DNA from: CAJBVG01 sp943371235
GTDB taxonomy: Bacteria > Bacteroidota > Bacteroidia > Sphingobacteriales > Sphingobacteriaceae
DNA: 64,000 bases
NCBI GenBank assembly: GCA_943371235.1
Contig: CALRTZ010000007.1
Coordinates: 1-64,000 of the forward strand
Direction of reading: 5' to 3'
Part shown: piece by piece, positions 1 through 9,706 of the stretch
How positions within the stretch are numbered: the stretch's first letter is position 1
Layout: every line of letters begins with the position of its first letter
Made by a program: the position numbers and the translations under genes
Notes under the pieces: generated by a model
What the model saw: the letters and a program-made list of their open reading frames with translations, nothing else
The model's database searches: none
Told to the model about the DNA's origin: nothing

Positions 1-1
1 T

Positions 2-214
2 ATTGAAATATTCTTTGTTAATAAACTGTCAAAAAACAAGAGTTTAATATTTTCCGGTATATATATATTTCTCATATACTATTTTTCGCAATTTGCTGGA
101 ACAACTTTTACGAATCTTATATTTGATATTTATTTAATTGTTCCATTAATAGCAAGTTTGTCCATTTATTTATTTACAAGAACTAAACTAACCAACCAAA
201 GTGTTAAAAGGTAA
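2..214 (+). CDS. C-terminal part of a membrane protein (5' end outside window)
   Basis: An open frame runs from the left edge to a TAA at 212-214 and encodes about 70 residues. It is strongly hydrophobic, with two likely membrane spans (around FSGIYIFLIYYFSQF and IYLIVPLIASLSIYLF) and a short basic tail ending SVKR. It overlaps the next glycosyltransferase start (GTG at 201) by 14 bases, so the two are probably translationally coupled in one operon. The fragment is too short to assign a family. Given the polysaccharide locus that follows, a membrane glycosyltransferase, polymerase or flippase is plausible, but that is inference only. Confidence 0.6.
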   Translation: MEIFFVNKLSKNKSLIFSGIYIFLIYYFSQFAGTTFTNLIFDIYLIVPLIASLSIYLFTRTKLTNQSVKR

Positions 215-1298
215 AACTATTGCAGTTGTTGTGCCTAGTTACAACGAAGCGAAACAAATCGGAATTGTTATAGAAACTATGCCCGATTTTGTCGATAGAA
301 TTATTATTGTAAATGATAATTCAAAAGATAATATGAATGAGGTTGTGAAAACCTATATTCAGAATGATCAATCTGAAAAAATTAAATTAATTGCCTTTCC
401 AAATAGGGTGGAACGGAATCGATTTAATGAGGCAGAGATGGTACTTCAAGAAATTAATGAAAAGGAGATAAAACATTATATCCCTTCTGAAACGTCAAAC
501 ACCGATGAAGATAATGATCGAATTATTTTAATAACTAATCTTAAAAATGGAGGAGTTGGAGCCGGTATTGCAAGAGGATATAAATGGTGTAAGGATCATG
601 AAATAGATTGTGTTGCGGTGATGGCCGGTGACGGTCAAATGGACCCAGCAGAATTAGAATCAATTTGTTTGCCAGTTATAGACGAAGATGTAGATTATGT
701 AAAAGGCAATCGATTACGTCATCCAAGTGCTTGGTACGTAATTCCTAAAATACGTTTTTTTGGAAATTCTATCTTATCAATTCTTACTAAAATCGCTTCT
801 GGTTACTGGAGAATTTCAGATACACAAACAGGTTATACGGCTATTTCTAAGCGTGCATTAAATTCTGTTAGTATTCATGGAATTTATAAAAGTTATGGTA
901 TGCCTAATGATTTATTGGTTAAATTAAATATTGCTTCATGTTCATTACGCGAAGTTACTATTAAACCCGTTTATCGTGTTGGAGAAGAGTCGAAAATGAA
1001 AGTGCTAAAAGTAATTCGAAAAGTTTCTTGGCTATTATTCAAATTATTCTTCGCTCGTTTATGGACTAAATATTTATTTAAAGATTTCCATCCTTTATTT
1101 CTTTTCTATCATCTTGGAATTATTTTATCATTAGCATGTATTCCTTATGCTATAAAAATTGGAGCTTCTTTTATAAATGGAACCACTTTAAATTATGAAC
1201 CAATATTAGCATTCGTGTTTTTATTTATTGGTGCTTTTCAATCTCTCATGTTTGCCATGTGGATGGATATTCAAGATAACGAGCGTTTATATAAATAA
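201..1298 (+). CDS. Family 2 glycosyltransferase with C-terminal membrane spans
   Basis: GT-A fold glycosyltransferase of 365 aa, DPM1-like. The N-terminus has VVVPSYNEAKQIG and IIIVNDNSKD, typical of nucleotide-sugar binding, and AGDGQMDP supplies the DxD-like metal site. Two hydrophobic segments near the C-terminus (about residues 298-320 and 333-355) would anchor it in the inner membrane. It probably transfers a sugar to a polyprenyl-linked carrier in surface glycan synthesis; donor and acceptor cannot be read from sequence. The start is GTG, because no in-frame ATG precedes the conserved VVVPSYNE strand. About 60 residues between the nucleotide-binding half and the NGGVGAG segment (residues 65-120) are longer than in a minimal GT2. 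Confidence 0.85.
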   Translation: MLKGKTIAVVVPSYNEAKQIGIVIETMPDFVDRIIIVNDNSKDNMNEVVKTYIQNDQSEKIKLIAFPNRVERNRFNEAEMVLQEINEKEIKHYIPSETSNTDEDNDRIILITNLKNGGVGAGIARGYKWCKDHEIDCVAVMAGDGQMDPAELESICLPVIDEDVDYVKGNRLRHPSAWYVIPKIRFFGNSILSILTKIASGYWRISDTQTGYTAISKRALNSVSIHGIYKSYGMPNDLLVKLNIASCSLREVTIKPVYRVGEESKMKVLKVIRKVSWLLFKLFFARLWTKYLFKDFHPLFLFYHLGIILSLACIPYAIKIGASFINGTTLNYEPILAFVFLFIGAFQSLMFAMWMDIQDNERLYK

Positions 1299-1315
1299 TT
1301 AAAAGATAAAGTTTA

Positions 1316-2095
1316 ATGAAAGATTTTTCACTCGAAATTTATAAGGAATATGTTAACGCCATTAAATCAAGTGGTTTAAAATTTATAACTTTTAAAGAAT
1401 ATTTATCTACAGCATCTAAGCCTGAAAAATTTTGTTTAATAAGACATGATGTGGATAGAAAAGCTGGATATGCTTTAAAAATGGCTAAATTGGAAAAGGA
1501 GCTTGGAGCAGTTGCAACTTATTATTTCAGAATAAAACCGGATTCATTTGTTAAAGAAGTAATTCATGAAATTGCAGAAATGGGTCATGAAGTAGGGTAT
1601 CATTATGAATGTTTATCTGATACAAACGGAAATTACGAAAAGGCCTTAATTGATTTTGATTTGAATCTCAAAAAATTTGATGGATTAGCAGATGTAAAAA
1701 CTATTTCCATGCATGGGCGTCCATTTAAACCCTATGATAATAGAGACCTTTGGAGGATAAAGGAAAATCATCAACTTCTGAAAAATAAGTATGGTATTTT
1801 AGGCGAGTTATATTTAGATATAGACTATACTGACATTGCCTACATAAATGATACAGGCAGAAATTGGCTTTCAAATGTTTCGAATTTTAGAGACAAAACA
1901 AACTCTAAAGTAAAAGCTGAATTTAATGATGCAGATGAACTTTTAAATTATTTAAAAACAGCTATTCATCCAAAGATGGTTTTTCAAATTCATCCAGAAA
2001 GATGGAGTAGTACAAATTTTCAGTGGATTCGAGCTTATGCTGAAGATACTACTATTAATGCAATTAAGTCGATGATAAAAATGGTGAGAAAATAA
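1316..2095 (+). CDS. Polysaccharide deacetylase-like protein
   Basis: 259 aa, cytoplasmic by sequence (no signal peptide). CLIRHDVDRKAGYAL matches motif 1 of the NodB/polysaccharide-deacetylase superfamily, where the DVD aspartates bind metal. MGHEVGYHYECL resembles motif 2 with paired histidines. Later SMHGRPFKPYDNRDLW and FQIHPERW resemble the remaining substrate-side motifs. Proteins of this subfamily are common in O-antigen and capsule loci, where they are thought to act on glycan or lipid-linked intermediates; the exact reaction is unknown. It lies 17 bp after the GT2 and 2 bp before the acyltransferase, so it is part of one operon. Confidence 0.7.
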   Translation: MKDFSLEIYKEYVNAIKSSGLKFITFKEYLSTASKPEKFCLIRHDVDRKAGYALKMAKLEKELGAVATYYFRIKPDSFVKEVIHEIAEMGHEVGYHYECLSDTNGNYEKALIDFDLNLKKFDGLADVKTISMHGRPFKPYDNRDLWRIKENHQLLKNKYGILGELYLDIDYTDIAYINDTGRNWLSNVSNFRDKTNSKVKAEFNDADELLNYLKTAIHPKMVFQIHPERWSSTNFQWIRAYAEDTTINAIKSMIKMVRK

Positions 2096-2097
2096 AT

Positions 2098-3123
2098 ATG
2101 GCAGTTCCAATTCTAAAAATGGCAACGATAGGTTTGTTGCCTTCAATACTTAAGGTAAATTATTACAGAGCTACCGGTGCTAAAATAGGTAAAGGTGTTA
2201 AAATTGGCTTATTATCCATATTGGATGTAAAGGAAATTGAAATTGGAGATAATACTAAAATAGGCCCACTTACTTTTATAAAATGCAACAAGCTTAAACT
2301 TGGAAAACGAGTAAAGCTTAATATGATGGTTGCAATAGAAACGGGTGAAGTTGAAATCGGAGATGATTCAACAGTTATGGAACAAGTTGTGATCGGTGGT
2401 ATGCTTACGCCTCGTTCAATAATTAAAATTGGTAAACGGGTTAAAATATTTCCATATAGCTTTCTTAATCCAACTGAACCAATTACCATGGGTGATGATG
2501 TTGGAATAGGGGGTGCAAATTATATTTTCACGCATGGCTCTTGGCAATCTGTTTTAGATGGCTTCCCAGTTGGCTTCGGCCCAGTTACAATCGAAAAAGG
2601 AGTGTGGTTTCCATGGAGAGTATTCGTTATGCCAAATGTTACGGTGGGAGAGTATGCAACAATTGGAGCAGGGTCTATAATTACAAAAAATATTCCATCA
2701 AGATCATTAGCTGCTGGTAGCCCTGCAAAGGTTTTAAGAACTAACGAAGAATATATCAAAACATTTTCTGTTGAAGAAAAAGATACCATGATGAGAGATA
2801 TTTTTAAAGAGTTTGTTGAATACATGAACTTCTTAGAAATTGAAACAAGAGTAATTCAAGAAATGCCATTGAGGATTTCTGTAAAACAAAAAGATAAATT
2901 AGTTATCATCAATTATCAAGTTGATCAAAAAAATAGTGTTGGCTCTGAAATATTAATTTCCTTGAATCCAATGTCAGAGAATCTACAAAATGAACTAACT
3001 AATAAGGGTTTAGTATGGTTTGATATTGGTTCAAAGTCATCTTATTACAGAAAAGAGAAAGTGTGGACAGATATCAAAGATTTTTTAAGCCGTTGGGGAA
3101 TTCGTTTTGATATTAAAGGTTAA
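2098..3123 (+). CDS. Left-handed beta-helix acyltransferase (WbbJ-like) with C-terminal extension
   Basis: 341 aa. Residues 25-210 are hexapeptide repeats ([LIV]-G-x4 pattern, for example KIGKGVKIGLLSIL and EIGDNTKIG) and end in GAGSIITKNIPSRSLAAGSPAKVLR, the usual end of the LbH acetyltransferase domain. The likely role is O- or N-acetylation of a sugar using acetyl-CoA. About 110 further residues follow the helix, beyond the usual domain size, with no recognised motif. It starts 2 bp after the deacetylase-like gene. A deacetylase and an acetyltransferase side by side suggests acyl-group editing of one sugar, which is inference. Confidence 0.8.
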   Translation: MAVPILKMATIGLLPSILKVNYYRATGAKIGKGVKIGLLSILDVKEIEIGDNTKIGPLTFIKCNKLKLGKRVKLNMMVAIETGEVEIGDDSTVMEQVVIGGMLTPRSIIKIGKRVKIFPYSFLNPTEPITMGDDVGIGGANYIFTHGSWQSVLDGFPVGFGPVTIEKGVWFPWRVFVMPNVTVGEYATIGAGSIITKNIPSRSLAAGSPAKVLRTNEEYIKTFSVEEKDTMMRDIFKEFVEYMNFLEIETRVIQEMPLRISVKQKDKLVIINYQVDQKNSVGSEILISLNPMSENLQNELTNKGLVWFDIGSKSSYYRKEKVWTDIKDFLSRWGIRFDIKG

Positions 3124-3138
3124 AAATAATTATATTAT

Positions 3139-5169
3139 ATGTGTGGAATTTTCGGAATAATTACAAATAAGGAATCGGCTTTAAAGAAGTCAGATTTAGA
3201 TCATATAGTTAATAAACTATTTATATTATCTGAAGCTAGAGGGAAAGAATCTGCAGGAATAGCTATTAAAAACAGAGCAAGTAATCGAATTACTGTTTTA
3301 AAAAAATCAATTGCCGCATCCAAATTAATCGCTAGTGATGAGTATAAGAATTTCTATAGTGATTCTTTAAAAGGATTATTTGATAATAATAATTTATTAG
3401 CTGATTCATTTGCGTTAATTGCACATGCTCGATTAGTTACAAATGGAACACAAGAAAACAATAATAATAATCAGCCTTGTATTAAAGATGGGGCAGTTGC
3501 TGTTCATAACGGAATAATAACCAATGTAGATGAGCTATGGAATAATCATCCAGAATTAAAACGGAAGTATGAAGTAGACACAGAAGTACTCTTAAGTTTG
3601 ATAAGAAATGAATTAGAAACAACAAAGGAATTAAATTCTTCTGTGCAAAAAGGCTTCAGCCAGATTGAAGGAACTGCCTCTATGGCAATACTTCAAGATG
3701 ATTTAAATAAAGTAGTAATTGCAACAAACAATGGGTCCTTATATTATGCATTTAATAAACAGAAAAATTTACTTGTTTTTGCTTCAGAACAATTTATATT
3801 AAAAACATTAATTGCAGATTTAAATCTATCAAATTATTCGGATGTTATCTGGATTGAACCAGGAATTGCATTGACGGTTAATCTATATGATATGAATTTA
3901 GAATCGTTTAATTTAAAATCAACCGATTTAAAACTTTCTTGTGAAACATTATTGAATAAAAATGAAGTAGTTAATTTTTCTCCTGATGTTGAATTGCCAA
4001 TCGAAGAAATAAAAGAAAGTAAATTCTATTACGATAAAACTAGCCCATTAAGAAATAAACTAGAGTTCAACCTTGATGCTATAATGAGACTCAAGCGTTG
4101 TTCAAAATGTTTATTGCCTGAAACTTTCCCTTTTATACAATATGATCATGCAGGTGTTTGCAATTATTGCAATAGCTATGTGCCAAAAATGCATGAAAAT
4201 AGAGAGGACGAATTTAAAGCGATTATAGATAAATTTAGAGGTAGTGGAAATAAACCAAATTGTATAATTCCATTTAGCGGTGGTCGAGATAGTAGTTATG
4301 GTTTACATTATATTGTTAATGAATTAAAACTTAGACCAATTACTTATACCTATGATTGGGGGATGGTTACCGATTTAGCACGTCGGAATATTGCTCGTGT
4401 TTGCGGTAAACTTGGAATAGAAAATATTATTGTATCAGCTGATATTCCAACTAAAAGAAAAAATATACATAAGAACGTGAATGCTTGGTTGAAAAAACCT
4501 GAACTGGGTATGATTCCTCTATTCATGGCTGGAGATAAACAGTTTCTACATTTTGTAAATGTTATAAAAAAACAAACTGGAATTACTTTAAATATTTGGA
4601 GCACTAATATTCTTGAGAACACAGATTTTAAAGTAGGATTTTGTGGCATATCTCCCTCATTCGATAAAACTAGGCCCGATTATTTACCTATAAAAGATCG
4701 GACAAGATTGGCTTTGTATTATTTAAAAAACTTTGCAACTAATCCATCATACCTAAATTCTTCGTTAATAGATACAGTTGGGTCATTCTATTCTTACTAT
4801 GCTGCACCTCGTGTTGATTATTTTCAATTATTTGATTGGTTAAAATGGGATGAAAAAACAATAGAACGAACCCTTTTTGATGAGTACAATTGGGAAGTGT
4901 CTCCAGATACTACTTCTACTTGGAGGATTGGTGATGGTACCGCAGCTTTCTATAATTATATTTATTATACAGTTGCAGGTTTTTCTGAGTTCGATACATT
5001 CAGAAGTAATCAAATTCGCGAAGGGTTAATAACTCGCGAGCAAGGCCTAGAATTTATAAAAAGTGAAAATCAACCTCGATTTGAATCAATGAAATGGTAT
5101 CTCGAAACTATAAATGTTGATTTTGAAAGAGCTATTAGTATTGTAAATAAAATACCTAAACTTTATTAA
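3139..5169 (+). CDS. Fused class II glutaminase and PP-loop N-acetyl sugar amidotransferase
   Basis: 676 aa, two domains. Residues 1-260 are a class II (Ntn) glutamine amidotransferase: Cys2 in MCGIFGI, AHARLVTNG near 95-103, HNGIITN near 123 and DTE near 147, as in GlmS and PurF. Residues 318-676 resemble WbpG/PseA-type amidotransferases: a zinc knuckle (C321, C324, C341, C344) and an ATP pyrophosphatase loop SGGRDSS at 380-386. The fusion would release ammonia from glutamine and use it on an adenylated sugar, so it may not need HisH/HisF. Two stand-alone relatives lie at 12.2 and 13.4 kb. The sugar substrate is unknown. Its stop overlaps the next ATG (TAATG). Confidence 0.85.
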   Translation: MCGIFGIITNKESALKKSDLDHIVNKLFILSEARGKESAGIAIKNRASNRITVLKKSIAASKLIASDEYKNFYSDSLKGLFDNNNLLADSFALIAHARLVTNGTQENNNNNQPCIKDGAVAVHNGIITNVDELWNNHPELKRKYEVDTEVLLSLIRNELETTKELNSSVQKGFSQIEGTASMAILQDDLNKVVIATNNGSLYYAFNKQKNLLVFASEQFILKTLIADLNLSNYSDVIWIEPGIALTVNLYDMNLESFNLKSTDLKLSCETLLNKNEVVNFSPDVELPIEEIKESKFYYDKTSPLRNKLEFNLDAIMRLKRCSKCLLPETFPFIQYDHAGVCNYCNSYVPKMHENREDEFKAIIDKFRGSGNKPNCIIPFSGGRDSSYGLHYIVNELKLRPITYTYDWGMVTDLARRNIARVCGKLGIENIIVSADIPTKRKNIHKNVNAWLKKPELGMIPLFMAGDKQFLHFVNVIKKQTGITLNIWSTNILENTDFKVGFCGISPSFDKTRPDYLPIKDRTRLALYYLKNFATNPSYLNSSLIDTVGSFYSYYAAPRVDYFQLFDWLKWDEKTIERTLFDEYNWEVSPDTTSTWRIGDGTAAFYNYIYYTVAGFSEFDTFRSNQIREGLITREQGLEFIKSENQPRFESMKWYLETINVDFERAISIVNKIPKLY

Positions 5170-6209
5170 TGCTTATTTCTAAGCTAATTTTTCTTGCTTT
5201 CACATTTTTGATTAGTTCAATAGCTGTAATGGCATTACTATCTAAACAATCCAATGATTCCAAATTAGATAAATTGGAGCTTTGGATTTATTCATTTGGA
5301 TTAGGCCCAATGTGTTTAACCGCTATTTTATATTTTTCACTTTTGCTCTTTCCATTTTTTAGTCAAACTTTATATTTAAGTATTCCAATAATAATTTTTA
5401 CATCCCTAATTACATTTTACTATAAAAATATTCCGTTTTCAATTTTAGGAAGACATATATTACACACTAAAAAACAAAATTTATTAATACGACTTTTTTT
5501 TCTTCTACTATTTATTGTCTTTGTACTCTATGCTAAAACTGTTTCTGTAATTGGTCACGATGTTTTAGAATATGCTACGCTTGGTAAATATATTGCCGAA
5601 GAAAGATTAATTGAATATAAGGCTAATTATTATTTCCCAGAAACCGGATTCTATTATGTTGGATTACATGGTTTCTCCTTTCCTCTTTTAATTACGTGGG
5701 AACATTTTTTTAATTCTATATTTGGAGTTAACAATAGTGTTTTTATAAAAGCAATTACATTTTACTATGGCTTTTTATTGTTTATTCTTATCTATTTAAT
5801 TTTAAAACAATATGCCAAGAAACTGTCTTATTTAGCATTATTTATATTGATTGCTAACCTTGGATTCGTTTCAATTATTTTTAGCTATCATCTTGATACA
5901 GCAAGAATATTTCTACATACTGCTTTATTTCTAATGATGTATAGAGTATTGCAAAATTGGAATTTCCAAACGCTATTACTTTTTTCATTAATTGCTGGTG
6001 CTTTATCTTTTTTACATTCCTTAGGTTTTATAATTGCAGGAGTTCTTAGTATAATAATACTTTTAGCAAATAAACTTTCTATTAAAGGGAAAATATTTGC
6101 GGCTCTCCAACTGTTGGCGTTTATAATGTTAATGGGTGGGATACATTATTTTTTAGATATTTTTATAGGTACTGGTTGGATATTTAACAGTAGTTTAAAG
6201 TTTTATTAA
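5169..6209 (+). CDS. N-terminal half-like GT-C membrane glycosyltransferase
   Basis: 346 aa with about nine hydrophobic spans. The first large extracytoplasmic loop holds GHDVLEYATLGKYI, an Asp-containing motif in the position of the GT-C catalytic acid (ArnT/PMT/GT39 type). The protein stops after the ninth span with no soluble C-terminal domain, and the next gene supplies about five more spans and a soluble tail. Together they make about 650 aa, the size and topology of one GT-C enzyme. Both ends are coupled by TAATG overlaps. It may be a natural two-subunit enzyme, or a single gene split by a 1-base indel near 6194-6209. GT-C enzymes use polyprenyl-phosphate sugars on the periplasmic face. 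Confidence 0.65.
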   Translation: MLISKLIFLAFTFLISSIAVMALLSKQSNDSKLDKLELWIYSFGLGPMCLTAILYFSLLLFPFFSQTLYLSIPIIIFTSLITFYYKNIPFSILGRHILHTKKQNLLIRLFFLLLFIVFVLYAKTVSVIGHDVLEYATLGKYIAEERLIEYKANYYFPETGFYYVGLHGFSFPLLITWEHFFNSIFGVNNSVFIKAITFYYGFLLFILIYLILKQYAKKLSYLALFILIANLGFVSIIFSYHLDTARIFLHTALFLMMYRVLQNWNFQTLLLFSLIAGALSFLHSLGFIIAGVLSIIILLANKLSIKGKIFAALQLLAFIMLMGGIHYFLDIFIGTGWIFNSSLKFY

Positions 6210-7126
6210 TGACTAATTCAGATAAAAAAATTCCTTTATTATATTTAATTACTTTACTTATTGCGGGAACTCTTTTTGTTGTTTCTTATTATTTAGATAA
6301 AGAAACAATTTCCCAAAACGTTGATATTACGTTAAAAAATAGGTCTATTGAAACTCCCTTAAAATTATGGCTTAATGGATTTTTTGGTCAATTCTTCCAC
6401 CTTAAATTTGTAGGAACTATTGCCTGTCTTTTTTTAATACCATATTTCTATTTTCTATTTTCCTTTAGAAAATTAAGTATGACATATAAAGCAATATTAA
6501 TTGGATATTCTATAATTGCACTACTGCTTATTTTCAAGGGCTATTTTAATTACAGATATCAACTAACTTTATATCCTTTAAATATTTTATTATTATTTGT
6601 ATTTATTGCAAATAAAATCGAGTTGAAATCAACCAGATTTCATATTCATATTGCAATAATGATTTTAATTATTTCTATTTCAAATATCAGTAATTATTCT
6701 ATTGTAAAAAAGTTGATTACTAGATTCGAAAATCAACAACCAGCCCAAAATGAAGATTTACAAATCACAACAAATCATAATTTAGAGGATGTATTCAAAT
6801 TTATTGACACAGTAAAAACAGACCAACCATTTTTGGTAAATGATTTGTCTATGTTTTATTATTATACAAATAGGAATGGAGTTTATTTTTGGGCTGAACG
6901 AGATATTTATTTTGATAAATTAGGGACTAATACTTCATTGCAAAACAAATCAGATATCGAGTATAAAAATTATATCAAAGATAGTCTTCATTGTGATTAT
7001 ATTTTTTCTTGTGAAAGATATAACCTACTAAGTCAAAAATTTTCAAAGTTCTTAATGCAAGATTGTCAGCTAGTATTTCAAGCAAATGATCAGGGTAATT
7101 TATATTTAATTCATAAAGTAAAATAA
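6209..7126 (+). CDS. C-terminal half-like GT-C membrane protein
   Basis: 305 aa. About five membrane spans in residues 9-165 are followed by a roughly 120-residue soluble tail (containing FLVNDLSMFYYYTNRNGVYFW), as expected for the periplasmic C-terminal part of a GT-C glycosyltransferase. It lacks the acidic first-loop motif, which sits in the preceding gene. Its ATG overlaps the preceding stop by one base. Its frame is open upstream only back to 6194, because a TAG lies at 6191. It is read here as the partner or second half of the preceding gene; alone it would be a hypothetical membrane protein. Confidence 0.6.
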   Translation: MTNSDKKIPLLYLITLLIAGTLFVVSYYLDKETISQNVDITLKNRSIETPLKLWLNGFFGQFFHLKFVGTIACLFLIPYFYFLFSFRKLSMTYKAILIGYSIIALLLIFKGYFNYRYQLTLYPLNILLLFVFIANKIELKSTRFHIHIAIMILIISISNISNYSIVKKLITRFENQQPAQNEDLQITTNHNLEDVFKFIDTVKTDQPFLVNDLSMFYYYTNRNGVYFWAERDIYFDKLGTNTSLQNKSDIEYKNYIKDSLHCDYIFSCERYNLLSQKFSKFLMQDCQLVFQANDQGNLYLIHKVK

Positions 7127-7128
7127 TT

Positions 7129-8421
7129 GTGTTAAAAAAGATTCAGTTATTACTCAATTCAAAATTTAATATAGACTTACTATGGAATGTTGCAGGATTT
7201 GGCATTTCGGGCATTATTGGAATTCTTATTAATGTATTACTTTATCGTTTTTATGATTCTTCCGTTTTAGGTGTATTTAATCAAATCTATGCGGTTTATA
7301 TTATGCTCTCTCAATTAGCAGTAGGAGGAGTACAATTCGCTGTTCAATTTTATATTCCAAATACAATTGAAAAAGGAAGTAAATCAATGATTCTAATTTC
7401 AGCCTTATTTGCTGCTGCTATAACTTCAATGTTAGTTATGGCAGGTTCATATTTATTTAAAGAATTGCCAGGTGATATTTTGCAAAGTGATGGCGTAAGT
7501 CAAGGATTTATTTATGTGATTCCTGGATTGTTATTTTTCTCATTTAATAAAGTTTTAATGGCCTATTTAAACGGAGAAAGAAGAATGAAGCCATTTGCAG
7601 TTTTTCAACTTTTGCGTTTTGTATTTATGTTATTTGCACTAGTTGTTTTCAAACACTTAGAATTTAATCCGCATAATATTGCATTCATTTTAACCATTGC
7701 AGAGGTGCTGTTATTCCTGATATTGATTTCTTATCATTTATTTGTTATTCGGTTTAAAATTCAGGAGGGATTTTGGTTTTGGTTCAAAAGAAATTTTAAT
7801 TATGGCAACAAAGTGCTCATTGGAAATGTATTAATGGATGTAAATACCCGAGTTGATATCTTTTTATTAGGTATTTTTCTGAAAGATACTTCTGTTGGTA
7901 TTTACAGTTTCGCTGCAACAGTTGCTGAAGGAGTTTATCAATTGCCTATTTTATTTCGAAATAATATAAATCCAGTACTCACAAATTGTCACTCATTAAA
8001 TAATAAACCATTAGTTGAGCGTGTTGTAAATAGGTCTATGAGTACTTTTTATAAATTATTATCTAGTATTTCACTTATTAGCATATTACTATTCCCTATA
8101 CTTTTATGGATTTCTGGTATAAAGGATGATTTTTATCCAATTTGGGGCATATATTCAATCATGATTTTAGGAGTATTTTTTACTTCAGGATATATTCCAT
8201 TCCAAATGATATTTAACCAACTAGGCTTGCCATTTCAACAAACATTATTTTTTACATTTTCATTCGTAAGTAATATACTATTAAACTTATTTTTAATTCC
8301 ATTACTGGGTGTATATGGCGCTGCAATTGCTACTTCAATCGTTATGATAGTGCAAGTATTCCTACAGAAAATACTTGTAAAAAAATATTACCATATAAAA
8401 ATCAGGGGGCCAGTTTTTTAA
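7129..8421 (+). CDS. MOP-superfamily polysaccharide flippase (Wzx-like), copy 1
   Basis: 430 aa, nearly all hydrophobic helices (12-14 spans), beginning DLLWNVAGFGISGIIGILINVLLYRFYD, as is typical of the polysaccharide biosynthesis/Wzx family. Such proteins flip undecaprenyl-PP-linked oligosaccharide units to the periplasmic face. GTG start, 2 bp after the previous stop; an in-frame alternative is not obvious. A second flippase follows directly. One could serve the O-antigen-like repeat unit and the other a second glycan, or the two could be redundant. Substrate specificity cannot be judged from sequence. Confidence 0.8.
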   Translation: MLKKIQLLLNSKFNIDLLWNVAGFGISGIIGILINVLLYRFYDSSVLGVFNQIYAVYIMLSQLAVGGVQFAVQFYIPNTIEKGSKSMILISALFAAAITSMLVMAGSYLFKELPGDILQSDGVSQGFIYVIPGLLFFSFNKVLMAYLNGERRMKPFAVFQLLRFVFMLFALVVFKHLEFNPHNIAFILTIAEVLLFLILISYHLFVIRFKIQEGFWFWFKRNFNYGNKVLIGNVLMDVNTRVDIFLLGIFLKDTSVGIYSFAATVAEGVYQLPILFRNNINPVLTNCHSLNNKPLVERVVNRSMSTFYKLLSSISLISILLFPILLWISGIKDDFYPIWGIYSIMILGVFFTSGYIPFQMIFNQLGLPFQQTLFFTFSFVSNILLNLFLIPLLGVYGAAIATSIVMIVQVFLQKILVKKYYHIKIRGPVF

Positions 8422-8428
8422 ATATTTC

Positions 8429-9706
8429 ATGAAAAGATTATTCAAGACAACATACGCTAAAAATGTCCTCACCTTAATTACAGGCACTACTATATCGCAA
8501 TTAATACCCATTGCAATCACTCCTATATTATCAAGGTTATTTACCCCTGCAGATTTTGGAGTATTTGCTCTTTATAGTAGTATACTTTATGTGTTAAGTG
8601 TTTTTGTTTCTGGAAGATATGAGTTCGCCATTTTATTACCGAAAAAAAACTCGGATGGAATGAATCTTGTTGCACTTTGTGGTCTTATTGCGATTTGTGT
8701 ATCCTTTTTTTTCCTAATAATAGCACTGCTTTTCAAATCTAATATTCTACTCCTCTTAAATAGTGAATTGTTAAGTTCTTGGATTTATATTATTCCATTC
8801 AGCTTATTCGGAATGGGTATGTTGCAATCATTTAATTATTATGTTAATAGAAGGAAAAGATATAACGTAATTTCATATAGTAGAATTTATCGATCAATTT
8901 CAACTTCAACAATAAGCCTTGTAGGAGGGTTATTAAGTTTTGCGCCAGGGGGCTTAATTTTAGGCGACTTGGTTGGACAAATTTTTGCCGCTTTTTATTT
9001 AATGAGAAATATACTGAAGGAAGATGCTGATATTGTACAAGAAGTGACCAAAGAACAAATGAAAGTGGTTGGAACTCGTTATATAAACTTCCCTAAATTT
9101 CAAATACTCTCTGGTTTTCTCGAGAAGTGTGCTGGACAAGCACCCGTATTCTTATTAACTGCATTTTTTAACCCAGCTATTGTTGGTTTTTTCTCCCTAT
9201 CACAAAGAGTAATTATTAGTCCATCTGCACTTATTTCCGGAGCAATGGGTGATGTATTTAGACAACAAGCAAGTGAAGAATATGTTTCTGTTGGAAATTC
9301 AACTCATGTCTTTAAGAAAACTTTTAAGAGATTGTTTTTAATTTCAACAATTCCGTTTTTTATAGGATATTTTATAATTGAAGAATTATTTGCATTTGTA
9401 TTGGGGGAAGAGTGGAGAATTGCTGGGCAATATGCCAAAATTATGATGCCAATGTTTTACTTGCAATTTATTGTAAGCCCTTTAAGTGTTATGTTTGTTG
9501 TTGCAGAAAAGCAGAAATACGATTTGCTGATGCAAGTGTTTTTATTTGCTGGTTGTGTTTCTGCATTTTACTTTAATCAAAATTCGGAATCTCTGGCTAT
9601 TACATCCTTTACAATTGTTTATTGTTTAAAATATATAGTGGAGTTCTTTTTGTCGTACAAATTTGCGTTAGGAAAAGAAGGACACATTCCAAATAATGAA
9701 CACTAA
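8429..9706 (+). CDS. MOP-superfamily polysaccharide flippase (Wzx-like), copy 2
   Basis: 425 aa, multi-span membrane protein. The N-terminus AKNVLTLITGTTISQLIPIA with ILSRLFTPADFGVFALYSSI is characteristic of O-antigen flippases such as the lipopolysaccharide biosynthesis protein family. It clearly diverges from the preceding flippase, so it is not a recent duplicate. It overlaps the following polymerase gene by 11 bases. The pair flippase plus Wzy-type polymerase indicates a Wzx/Wzy-dependent assembly route for the glycan built by this locus. Confidence 0.85.
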   Translation: MKRLFKTTYAKNVLTLITGTTISQLIPIAITPILSRLFTPADFGVFALYSSILYVLSVFVSGRYEFAILLPKKNSDGMNLVALCGLIAICVSFFFLIIALLFKSNILLLLNSELLSSWIYIIPFSLFGMGMLQSFNYYVNRRKRYNVISYSRIYRSISTSTISLVGGLLSFAPGGLILGDLVGQIFAAFYLMRNILKEDADIVQEVTKEQMKVVGTRYINFPKFQILSGFLEKCAGQAPVFLLTAFFNPAIVGFFSLSQRVIISPSALISGAMGDVFRQQASEEYVSVGNSTHVFKKTFKRLFLISTIPFFIGYFIIEELFAFVLGEEWRIAGQYAKIMMPMFYLQFIVSPLSVMFVVAEKQKYDLLMQVFLFAGCVSAFYFNQNSESLAITSFTIVYCLKYIVEFFLSYKFALGKEGHIPNNEH

